In this document: in pieces, positions 1 through 6,649 of the stretch
Layout of the letters: each line of letters begins with the position of its first letter
How positions within the stretch are numbered: the stretch's first letter is position 1
From: Synergistaceae bacterium
GTDB lineage: Bacteria > Synergistota > Synergistia > Synergistales > Aminobacteriaceae
Length of the DNA stretch: 16,235 nt
NCBI GenBank assembly: GCA_009778055.1
Contig: WRKN01000039.1
Location: 1 to 16,235 of the forward strand
Direction of reading: 5' to 3'
Notes under the pieces: model-generated
What the model was told of the DNA's origin: nothing
Seen by the model: the letters and a program-made list of their open reading frames with translations, nothing else
The model's database searches: none
Position numbers and translations under genes: made by a program

Positions 1-438
1 TTCTCTTATGTCGTACTTGGTGAGTTTTATCTCAATTTGCACGTCATACACATATCTCGTGTCCGCGTGAAACGTCGGCTCGTCAAAAAGCGCTGCTCCA
101 CATTCTGAGCACGAAACAGGTTCAACCATCACCACTTCGTCTGGTTCACGTTCAATCTTCAAGCCGTGCCCCTTATGTCCCTTTTGCCCTCCTGGTTTCT
201 TTCCTGATTTCTTTCGCAACGACTTTGCCGTTGGTTTCGCCAACCCATCCGAACTCGGCGGTTTTGAGCTGTTTGAGCTGTTCATATTGAGTCGCGACTC
301 AAGATCGGCGATTCTTGCCATTAATTCGGCGATGGTCATGTTTTGCTTGATAATAACCGCGTTTTGTCTGCGGATTATCTCTTGCGCCTCAGGGGGGAAT
401 TTTGTGTAATCATTCATACTTATTATATTATCGTTCAT
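1..438 (-). CDS. IS66-family transposase (TnpC type), N-terminal part, truncated by window edge
   Basis: The minus-strand frame is open from 438 to the window edge (146 codons, no stop). Features typical of IS66 transposase N-termini appear in order. First comes a helical segment with a leucine-zipper look (about residues 20-50: QNMTIAELMARIADLESRL). Next is the family hallmark NSSNSSKPPSSDG. A lysine/glycine-rich basic stretch follows (KKPGGQKGHKGHG). Then comes the start of the zinc-finger region with CSEC (the first Cys pair). The catalytic DDE core lies outside the window. Two in-frame ATGs are possible, at 438 and 417; neither has a clear ribosome binding site, and the second begins MNDYTKFPPE. 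Its family membership is clear; whether the whole gene is intact cannot be judged. Confidence 0.88.
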   Translation of the reverse strand, partial: MNDNIISMNDYTKFPPEAQEIIRRQNAVIIKQNMTIAELMARIADLESRLNMNSSNSSKPPSSDGLAKPTAKSLRKKSGKKPGGQKGHKGHGLKIEREPDEVVMVEPVSCSECGAALFDEPTFHADTRYVYDVQIEIKLTKYDIRE

Positions 439-490
439 ATTTTCTATATCGTATGTTTTTAATAATTCTTTAGCGCGACTGAATAGCTAC
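1..490 (-). mobile_element. IS66-family insertion element, one end (partial)
   Basis: The left edge of the window holds the end of an IS66-family element that lies upstream of its transposase gene; the rest continues outside the window. The transposase reading frame shows the family. The outer boundary near 490 is inferred: the PIN-domain homology on the plus strand starts just after it, and the bases around 475-490 (minus strand, starting GTAGCTATTC) could be the terminal inverted repeat. The partner repeat and the target duplication cannot be seen, so the boundary is only approximate. No tnpA or tnpB frame is visible between the transposase start and the presumed end, as in single-transposase members of the family. 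Confidence 0.6.
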
Positions 491-736
491 CTTAATTTTA
501 TTGATGGCAACGCAAAATATTATGTAAGCAAGGATAATAATGAAACCGCAATTTCTTTGACGGAAGATATTATGCGGACAGGTATAAAATTAAAAGACGC
601 TTCGCATGTAGCTTGCGCTATTGTGGCAAAATGTGATTACTTGATAACAACGGATAATCGGTTGCTAAAATATAGAGATCATCGAATTAAGATAATAAAT
701 CCAATTGAATTTTTAAGAATTTGGAGGGCTTTGTAA
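491..736 (+). pseudogene. PIN-domain protein remnant (C-terminal part), probable toxin-like nuclease cut by the IS66 element
   Basis: The frame ending at the TAA at 734-736 encodes about 81 residues matching the C-terminal half of a PIN-domain protein. It has GIKLKDASHVACA followed by CDYLITTDNRLLK, carrying two of the acidic residues of the PIN active site (Asp in KDASH, Asp in TTDN). PIN proteins are usually about 130-160 residues with a first catalytic Asp near the N-terminus; that half is missing. The frame stays open upstream into the presumed insertion-element end (to about 440) but has no credible start or PIN-like sequence there. I infer that the IS66 element inserted into the gene. 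Without the N-terminal Asp the product should be inactive even if expressed. It overlaps the next gene by one base (TAATG), so the two were translated together. Confidence 0.75.
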
Positions 737-969
737 TGTATAGAGATGCACAGACCGCCGCGATACTTAGTGCGGGAATGAAACTTTTGAGAGATAATCT
801 CGGCGCAATCGAAACCGAAATTTTTATCTCTAAAATCAGCAGTCACGAATTTGACTACACAAAGTGGCGTGAAAACTTGTGGGAAAATTTAACGCCGCAA
901 AAACTATTTGAACGTGCCGCAAAAGCAGAAGAAAAGTACGGCGTGCCAAAAGGGATTGAGATTATGTGA
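736..969 (+). CDS. small conserved-looking protein, possible partner of the PIN protein
   Basis: This is a 77-residue soluble protein with no membrane segment. The start at ATG 736 overlaps the stop of the PIN remnant by one base, with GGAGG at 723-727 at proper spacing; a TTG at 721 in the same frame is less likely because it lies upstream of that ribosome binding site. The sequence is mostly helical and ends in a charged Lys/Glu-rich part. The central segment with FDYTKWRENLWENL is the most distinctive part. I recall similar small ORFs next to PIN genes of this type, which would suggest an antitoxin or accessory role, but that is recollection and context, not a recognised domain. No ribbon-helix-helix or AbrB fold is obvious. 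If it is an antitoxin, it is now an orphan. Confidence 0.6.
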   Translation: MYRDAQTAAILSAGMKLLRDNLGAIETEIFISKISSHEFDYTKWRENLWENLTPQKLFERAAKAEEKYGVPKGIEIM

Positions 970-1076
970 TGCTCTCGTTAACGTATAATGGGGGCCCCGC
1001 GCAATATGACCAGCAACCGCCCCCGATGGCATTTTCCGAGGTTTTCACGGAATAGCTGACAAAGAACCGGATTTAA

Positions 1077-3119
1077 TTAACGTATTCTCTCCTGTTTGCT
1101 CTTTGGAACCCATGTTTCAAGAATCGAGTTCAGCTTGTCCGTGTCAATCGGCTTTGATAGAAAATCGTCAAAGCCGTTTTCCAAAAACATTTCCCTCGTG
1201 CCGGAAACAGCGTTGGCCGTCAACGCCACAATGGGCACGTTTTTATAATAAGGATCTTCCGCGCCCATCTTACGTATGCGCCGCGTGGCCTCGACTCCGT
1301 CCATTTCGGGCATCATGTGATCCATGAACACCAGGTCATAATCTTTTGACTGTATTGCTTCGATTGCCGTCATGCCGCTCTTACACGGAGTGATCTGTAC
1401 TTTGTACGGACTCAGCAGGCCTCTGGCTACTTTCAGGTTCGTAAGGATGTCGTCCACAACAAGAATCTTTGCGTCCGGCGCGGTAAACGTCGCCGCGCTG
1501 TCCGCCGTTATAATCCCCTTGCTGTCGTCCGGGGTTTCAGCGGCTGCCGGCGCTTCGCTCCCATGAGTTTCGCGCTCGTGATATTTTTGCGGCAGCGTAA
1601 TGGTAAATTTACTGCCTTTGCCGTATTCGGATTCGACGCCGATGCTTCCTCCCATCGCCTTTACGATGCGGTGCGTTATGGCAAGCCCCAAGCCCGTCCC
1701 TTCTATGCCTTTGTTTTTTTCCAGGTCGAATTGAGTAAAATCGCTAAACAGTTTTTCCATGTCTTCCCGCTTTATGCCTTTGCCGCTGTCCGCAACTTCC
1801 ATGACAAGCTCCACGACGTCTTCATCAACAAACCTGCCATGAACGGTAAAGGATACAAAGCCTTTTTCCGTGTACTTGACGGCGTTGTTCAATATGTTAA
1901 GCAGCGCCTGACGGATTTTGGTTTCGTCGCCGAACAGCGTCTTGGGAATACTGCCGTCTATATCGGACGTTAAACGTATCCGCGAATCGACCCTCATCTT
2001 GACAATCCTTATTACGTCATTTATCAACGATGGAAACGAATAATCTCCGGGCACGATTTCAAGTTTTCCCGCTTCGATTTTTGAAAAATCCAGAATGTCG
2101 TTGATGATGGCCAGAAGGTCCGTGCCCGCCTGTTTGACAGTGAGGATGTGCTCATTCTTGACGTCCGGTTCGCTCTCGCGCAAGGCTAGCTCCGTCATGC
2201 CCAAAATCGCGTTCATGGGGGTGCGTATCTCGTGGCTCATCATCGCCAGGAATTTACTTTTTGCCTTGTTGCTCTCCTCGGCTATCTCCGCCCTGCGTAT
2301 TTCATGCTCCATCTGTTTCTTTTCGTGTATGTCCATTATGGCGCCGGCCACTCTGAGCGGTACTCCCTCGCTGTTTCTATGCGATCTTCCGAACGCGCGG
2401 TTGTAACGATACTCGCCGTTTTTCTGCCTGAAACGGTATTCCACATCATAAGGCGTCTGCCCGGTGAAGTCGAACAAATGCGCCCCGCCGGCGTTAATCG
2501 TCCTCTCTTTGTCCTCAGGGTGCAACCCGTCCACCCAGCTTCTGACTAAATTCGGAAAATCGCGCTCATCGGAGTAACCAATCATATTGCGGTACTCCGG
2601 TGAGAAAACCATTATATTGTTCGGGTTGAGCGGGTCATCGAGCACGACGTCCATATCCCAAAGCCCCATTTGCAGCGCGTCGCTCGCAAGTATGTATTTC
2701 ATCAGGTCGGAGTCAAATTCTTTAAGCGCGCGCAACTGGTTCTGTATCTTTATCTGGTTTTGCACCCGCAGTTTTACGACCATGGGATTGAAAGGCCTGG
2801 CTATATAATCCGAGGCTCCTAAAACCAGCCCTTTTTCCTCGTTGCCGGCGCCGGTAAGCGATGTGACGAAAATAACGGGAATGTTCTGCGTCTTTTCAGA
2901 TTTCTTAAGCGCGGTTATTACATCGTATCCGTCAATATCCGGCATAACAATATCGAGCAGGATGACGTCCGGCAAATACATTTCCGCTGCGCTTATGGCG
3001 CTGTGTCCGCTTTTTGCCACGTAAACGGTATATTCGGGACTCAGGATATGCCTGAGTATCATAATGTTCAGAACTTCGTCATCTACAATGAGCACACTGT
3101 TTGCCTTGGTTTCATTCAT
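1077..3119 (-). CDS. hybrid histidine kinase, receiver-PAS-HisKA-HATPase-receiver
   Basis: This is a cytoplasmic two-component hybrid kinase of about 680 residues (numbering from ATG 3119). Domains in order: receiver 1 (about 9-125; SVLIVDDE, phospho-Asp56 in ILLDIVMPD); PAS/PAC of the PAS_3 kind (about 150-265); HisKA with the H-box SHEIRTPMNAILG (His296); HATPase_c with N-box NILNNAVKYTEKG, DSGKGI and GTGLGLAI; receiver 2 (about 550-670; Asp600 in DHMMPEMDG, Lys656 in SKPID). There is no membrane segment and no HPt. Receiver 1 has Arg where the conserved switch Lys normally sits (ARPF instead of KPF). I chose 3119 because the receiver fold begins right after it and a purine-rich AAAGGG/ATGGG lies upstream; the frame is open to ATG 3173, so a longer start is possible. 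The gene begins 72 nt after the carB stop on the same strand, so read-through from carB is likely. Signal and target are unknown. Confidence 0.93.
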   Translation of the reverse strand: MNETKANSVLIVDDEVLNIMILRHILSPEYTVYVAKSGHSAISAAEMYLPDVILLDIVMPDIDGYDVITALKKSEKTQNIPVIFVTSLTGAGNEEKGLVLGASDYIARPFNPMVVKLRVQNQIKIQNQLRALKEFDSDLMKYILASDALQMGLWDMDVVLDDPLNPNNIMVFSPEYRNMIGYSDERDFPNLVRSWVDGLHPEDKERTINAGGAHLFDFTGQTPYDVEYRFRQKNGEYRYNRAFGRSHRNSEGVPLRVAGAIMDIHEKKQMEHEIRRAEIAEESNKAKSKFLAMMSHEIRTPMNAILGMTELALRESEPDVKNEHILTVKQAGTDLLAIINDILDFSKIEAGKLEIVPGDYSFPSLINDVIRIVKMRVDSRIRLTSDIDGSIPKTLFGDETKIRQALLNILNNAVKYTEKGFVSFTVHGRFVDEDVVELVMEVADSGKGIKREDMEKLFSDFTQFDLEKNKGIEGTGLGLAITHRIVKAMGGSIGVESEYGKGSKFTITLPQKYHERETHGSEAPAAAETPDDSKGIITADSAATFTAPDAKILVVDDILTNLKVARGLLSPYKVQITPCKSGMTAIEAIQSKDYDLVFMDHMMPEMDGVEATRRIRKMGAEDPYYKNVPIVALTANAVSGTREMFLENGFDDFLSKPIDTDKLNSILETWVPKSKQERIR

Positions 3120-3143
3120 GACGACGCCCATCCCTTTCACGTA

Positions 3144-3157
3144 TGTTATGTGTAACA
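3144..3157. repeat. short inverted repeat in the carB-kinase gap
   Basis: A perfect inverted repeat, TGTTA-TGTG-TAACA, has 5-base arms and a 4-base centre. It lies in the 72-nt space between the carB stop and the preferred start of the hybrid kinase, just upstream of its ribosome binding site. It could be a regulator-binding site or a small mRNA hairpin. It matches no operator consensus I can name with confidence, and a repeat this short can arise by chance in AT-rich sequence. Confidence 0.3.
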
Positions 3158-3191
3158 ATATATAGCCATACACACAAACCGCGTACCCGCC

Positions 3192-6100
3192 TCATTTATA
3201 ATACTCCTGCAAAGGCTTCACCCGCATCCATCCGCCCTGCCGGGTGCTGGCTATGCCTTTTATGGCGGCCTTGGCCGCCGCCGCTGTGGTGACGTAGGCG
3301 GTTTTATACCGGATAGCCGCTTTGCGGATGGCGCTGCCGCTGCCGCCCTGTGTGCCATGACCGCCGGTGGGGGTGTTGACTACTATGTTAACCTGTCCCG
3401 TGCCGATGAGATTCAGGATATCCGCGCTGCCGTCCTCCAGCTTGCCGACCGCCTTGCAGGGTATGCCCAGCTCCGCGAGCCGCCGCGCCGTACCGCTGGT
3501 GGCCATGATGGAGAAGCCGAGGTCGTGAAAGCCTCTGCCGATTTCCTCCAAGTTTTTCTCTTTGTCGGCGTCGCTTACGCTGATAAGCGCGGCGCCGCTT
3601 TGCGGCAGCTTCATCTTTGCCGCCTCCTGGGACTTGTAAAACGCCTCGCCGAAAGTATCGGCCATTCCCAAGACCTCCCCGGTGGACAACATCTCCGGGC
3701 CAAGCTGCGGGTCGACTTCCGGGAACATATTGAAGGGGAACACCGCCTCCTTGACGCCGTAGTAGTCCACCCGCTTTTCCCGCAGGGAGCTGAAGTCGAA
3801 GGCTTTGCCTTCCACCGACGCCATGATGATTCGCACGGCGGCGGGAACCATCGCGATACCGCACACCTTTGAAACCAGCGGAACCGTCCGGGACGCTCGC
3901 GGGTTGGCCTCCAGGATGTACACCTTGCCGTCCGCGATGGCGTATTGTATGTTCATCAACCCGCAAACGCCAAGCTCCACGGCAATTCGGCGGGAATACT
4001 CCTTGATTGTCTCAAGAAGCTCGTCGCCTATGCTCACCGACGGCAGCACGCAGGCGGAATCCCCCGAATGGACGCCCGCCTGTTCTATGTGCTCCATCAC
4101 CGCCGGGATAAAAGCGTCTTTGCCGTCGCTGATGGCGTCGGCCTCTACTTCCAAAGCATCCTGCAGGAACCGGTCGATGAGGACTGGACGCTCTTTTGAG
4201 ACGCCGCGGGCGGAAAGCATGTACTGGGTCAGTTCCCCGTCGTTCAGGACAACCCTCATCCCCGCGCCGCCCAGCACGTATGACGGACGCACCATCAGGG
4301 GATATCCTATCTCTTTGGCAGCCGCAAGCGCCTCTCCCACTGTAGCACCCATAGCGGCTTTGGGCATGGGGACTCCCAGCTTGTCCATCATCGCGCGGAA
4401 TTGGTCGCGGTCTTCGGCCATATCAATGGTTTGCGGGGAAGTGCCAAGTATCCGCACGCCCAGTTTGTCAAGCTGCGCCGCGAGGTTGAGCGGCGTCTGA
4501 CCGCCGAACTGGGCGATAACCCCGATTGGTTTTTCTTTTTCGTAGATTGCCAGCACGTCTTCCACCGTCAGCGGCTCGAAGTAGAGCTTGTCGGAGGTGT
4601 CGTAGTCGGTTGAGACCGTCTCGGGGTTACAGTTGACGATGATTGTTTCATACCCCAGCTCCCGCAGGGTAAACGCCGCGTGGACGCAGCAGTAGTCAAA
4701 CTCTATGCCCTGCCCGATACGGTTGGGGCCGCCGCCCAGAATCATCACCTTGGGCCTGTCGGAGGCGGGCGGGGAGTTATCGGCGCGGTTATAGGTGGAG
4801 TAGTAATATGCCCTGTCCTTCACGTTGCTGACCGGAACTTTATCCCATCCCTCCACCGCGCCGATGGCCGCGCGGGCGGCGTAAACCTCCGCCTCGGAAC
4901 AGTTTAAGTCCTTGGCCAGATATTTATCGGAAAAGCCGTCCAGCTTTGCCTGCCGTAGCAGCTCAGGCGGCACTTTGCCGATGTGCCCGCAGGCCGCGAC
5001 TTTTTCCTCCAGCTCCACAAGCTCCCGCATTTGCTCGAGATAATACCGCTTGATGTGGGTCAGGCGGCAAAGCTCATCTATGTCCGCCCCCTTGCGTATG
5101 GCTTCGTAGAGGATAAACTGCCGCTCGCTGGTGGCGGTTTGCAGCAGCGGCATAAGCTCGCCGAGGGATTTCTGATTGTAGTCCCTGGCGTAGCCAAGGC
5201 CGTGGCGGGACGTTTCCAGGCTGCGGACGGCTTTTTGCAAAGCCTCCTTGTAGGTTTTGCCGATACTCATAACCTCGCCGACCGCCTTCATTTGAGTGCC
5301 CAAAATATCCTGCGCCCCCTTGAGCTTTTCAAACGCCCAGCGCGCGAATTTAATGACGATATAATCCCCGGAAGGGCGGTAATCGGCCAGCGTACCGCCT
5401 TTGCAATAAGGTATCTCGTCCAGCGTGACGCCGGTGGCCAGCGTGGCGGAGACAAGCGCGACGGGGAACCCGGTGGCCTTGGACGCAAGCGCCGACGAGC
5501 GGGAGGTGCGGGGATTGATTTCGATGACCACGACGCGGCCGGTTTTGGGGTCGTGGGCAAATTGAACGTTGCAGCCGCCAATGACGCCGACCGACTGCAC
5601 AATGCGGTGCGCGATATCCTCCAGCCGGTCCTGCAGCTCCCGCGCGCAGGTGAGCATTGGAACGCAGCAGAAGGAGTCGCCGGTATGCACGCCCAGCGCG
5701 TCGATATTCTCGATGAGGCAGACGGTAATCATCCTGCCTTTGCGGTCGCGCACAACCTCAACTTCGAGTTCCTCCCAGCCGAGAATGGATTCCTCGATCA
5801 AGACCTGCCCGATCATGCTTGCGCTGACGCCCCTGCTGACGATAGTTTCCAGCTCGAGGTCGTCGTGGGCAAATCCGCCGCCGGCGCCGCCCATCGTATA
5901 AGCGGGGCGGATAACCACAGGGTAGCCAAGCGACCGGGCGATATCTTTGGCTTCCTCCACCGAATAGGCGGGGTTGCTGCGGGCCATTTCGACGCCGAGG
6001 GAGTCCATCTGTTTTTTGAATTCAATACGGTCTTCCCCTCGGCGAATGGCTTCCAAATCCACGCCGATTATTTCCACGCCATATTCTTTGAGCACCCCTG

Positions 6101-6413
6101 CCTCCGCCAGCTCGAAACAAAGGTTGAGGCCCGACTGCCCGCCCAGGTTGGGCAGAAGCGCGTCGGGCCTCTCTTTTTTGATTATTTCGGTCAACCGCGC
6201 GGCGTTGAGCGGCTCTATGTAGGTGACGTCGGCGGTTTCGGGGTCGGTCATGATGGTGGCCGGGTTTGAGTTGACCAGAACGATGGAGTACCCCAGACTC
6301 CTGAGCGCCTTACACGCCTGGGTTCCCGAATAATCGAACTCGCACGCCTGCCCGATAACAATCGGTCCCGATCCGATAATCAGGATTTTTTTGATGTCTT
6401 GTCTTTTTGGCAT
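3192..6413 (-). CDS. carB: carbamoyl-phosphate synthase large subunit
   Basis: CarB makes carbamoyl phosphate from bicarbonate, ammonia (channelled from glutamine by CarA) and two ATP, feeding pyrimidine and arginine synthesis. At 1073 residues it is the standard full length. It starts MPKRQDIKKILIIGSGPIVI and shows the internal duplication of the family. The first ATP-grasp half carries MGGAGGGFAHDD and EINPR (298-302) in its nucleotide/metal site; the second half begins near residue 560 (GGGPNRIGQGIEFDY) and repeats the site with EANPRASRTVPL. A C-terminal MGS-like allosteric domain starts around residue 935. The allosteric loop is glycine-rich (NTPTGGHGTQGGSGSAIRKAA). The start has GGAGGT at 6425-6430, 11 nt upstream. 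No carA is adjacent, so the small subunit must be encoded elsewhere. Transcription is divergent from the FIST gene. Confidence 0.98.
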   Translation of the reverse strand: MPKRQDIKKILIIGSGPIVIGQACEFDYSGTQACKALRSLGYSIVLVNSNPATIMTDPETADVTYIEPLNAARLTEIIKKERPDALLPNLGGQSGLNLCFELAEAGVLKEYGVEIIGVDLEAIRRGEDRIEFKKQMDSLGVEMARSNPAYSVEEAKDIARSLGYPVVIRPAYTMGGAGGGFAHDDLELETIVSRGVSASMIGQVLIEESILGWEELEVEVVRDRKGRMITVCLIENIDALGVHTGDSFCCVPMLTCARELQDRLEDIAHRIVQSVGVIGGCNVQFAHDPKTGRVVVIEINPRTSRSSALASKATGFPVALVSATLATGVTLDEIPYCKGGTLADYRPSGDYIVIKFARWAFEKLKGAQDILGTQMKAVGEVMSIGKTYKEALQKAVRSLETSRHGLGYARDYNQKSLGELMPLLQTATSERQFILYEAIRKGADIDELCRLTHIKRYYLEQMRELVELEEKVAACGHIGKVPPELLRQAKLDGFSDKYLAKDLNCSEAEVYAARAAIGAVEGWDKVPVSNVKDRAYYYSTYNRADNSPPASDRPKVMILGGGPNRIGQGIEFDYCCVHAAFTLRELGYETIIVNCNPETVSTDYDTSDKLYFEPLTVEDVLAIYEKEKPIGVIAQFGGQTPLNLAAQLDKLGVRILGTSPQTIDMAEDRDQFRAMMDKLGVPMPKAAMGATVGEALAAAKEIGYPLMVRPSYVLGGAGMRVVLNDGELTQYMLSARGVSKERPVLIDRFLQDALEVEADAISDGKDAFIPAVMEHIEQAGVHSGDSACVLPSVSIGDELLETIKEYSRRIAVELGVCGLMNIQYAIADGKVYILEANPRASRTVPLVSKVCGIAMVPAAVRIIMASVEGKAFDFSSLREKRVDYYGVKEAVFPFNMFPEVDPQLGPEMLSTGEVLGMADTFGEAFYKSQEAAKMKLPQSGAALISVSDADKEKNLEEIGRGFHDLGFSIMATSGTARRLAELGIPCKAVGKLEDGSADILNLIGTGQVNIVVNTPTGGHGTQGGSGSAIRKAAIRYKTAYVTTAAAAKAAIKGIASTRQGGWMRVKPLQEYYK

Positions 6414-6433
6414 GGCAAATTAAGACCTCCAGG

Positions 6434-6469
6434 TTAGTAATGACAAAATAATTGAATATAAATTACTAA
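6434..6469. repeat. inverted repeat in the carB leader
   Basis: Perfect 8-base arms TTAGTAAT (6434-6441) and ATTACTAA (6462-6469) flank a 20-base AT-rich spacer. The repeat sits a few bases upstream of the carB ribosome binding site, between it and the proposed carB promoter. As RNA it would form a weak AT-rich stem-loop; as DNA the two half-sites lie 28 bp centre to centre, compatible with a dimeric or paired regulator. It has no U-tract, so it is not a simple terminator, and nothing matches a PyrR-type anti-antiterminator that I can recognise. Confidence 0.45.
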
Positions 6470-6521
6470 TGTATAACATACAAGTTAGCGACATGCAGGT
6501 AAGAATCGGCGCGTTTTTTAA

Positions 6522-6530
6522 ATTATAGCA
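6522..6530 (-). promoter_or_regulatory. candidate extended -10 promoter for carB
   Basis: On the minus strand the sequence reads TGCTATAAT, a perfect extended -10 element (TGn + TATAAT). No good -35 hexamer is seen at 16-18 bp upstream, which extended -10 promoters can tolerate. Transcription would start near 6515 and give a leader of about 100 nt containing the inverted repeat and GGAGGT. Confidence 0.5.
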
Positions 6531-6584
6531 TTGCCGCCTGATTGGCGCTTATTTTTCGCGTCGAGGACGTCATAAAAGATTTTT

Positions 6585-6613
6585 TTGTCACGATTACTGA
6601 TAAAATATATAGC
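6585..6613 (+). promoter_or_regulatory. candidate sigma70-type promoter for the FIST signalling cluster
   Basis: TTGTCA (6585-6590) is followed, after 17 bp, by TATAGC (6608-6613); an alternative TATATA lies at 6606. The -35 matches the consensus in five of six positions and the -10 in four. It would start transcription near 6620, about 30 nt upstream of the FIST start at 6650. No competing promoter is obvious in the short gaps further down, so it may drive all three signalling genes. Confidence 0.42.
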
Positions 6614-6649
6614 AATCAACGGAAAATATTTTGGCCGGGAGGGATTATA

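Noticed and set aside
970..1076. Possible terminator or promoter between the 77-residue ORF and the kinase end
   Set aside because: The GGGGCCCC block, a lone TATAAT at 984-989 and a 5-bp TTCCG/CGGAA stem near 1036-1054 were considered; none has a U-tract, a -35 or a downstream plus-strand gene.
3120..3173. Longer start of the receiver-PAS-kinase at ATG 3173
   Set aside because: The 18 added residues precede a normal receiver start and have no clear ribosome binding site; not fully excluded.
4983..6269. A 428-codon open frame on the plus strand opposite carB
   Set aside because: It is antisense to the intact carB, has no family-like motifs, and arises from the GC-rich codon pattern of the real gene.
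6542..6649. N-terminal extension of the FIST protein from TTG 6542
   Set aside because: It would overlap the proposed promoter, and GGGAGGG sits ideally before ATG 6650; the extra residues do not look like FIST sequence.
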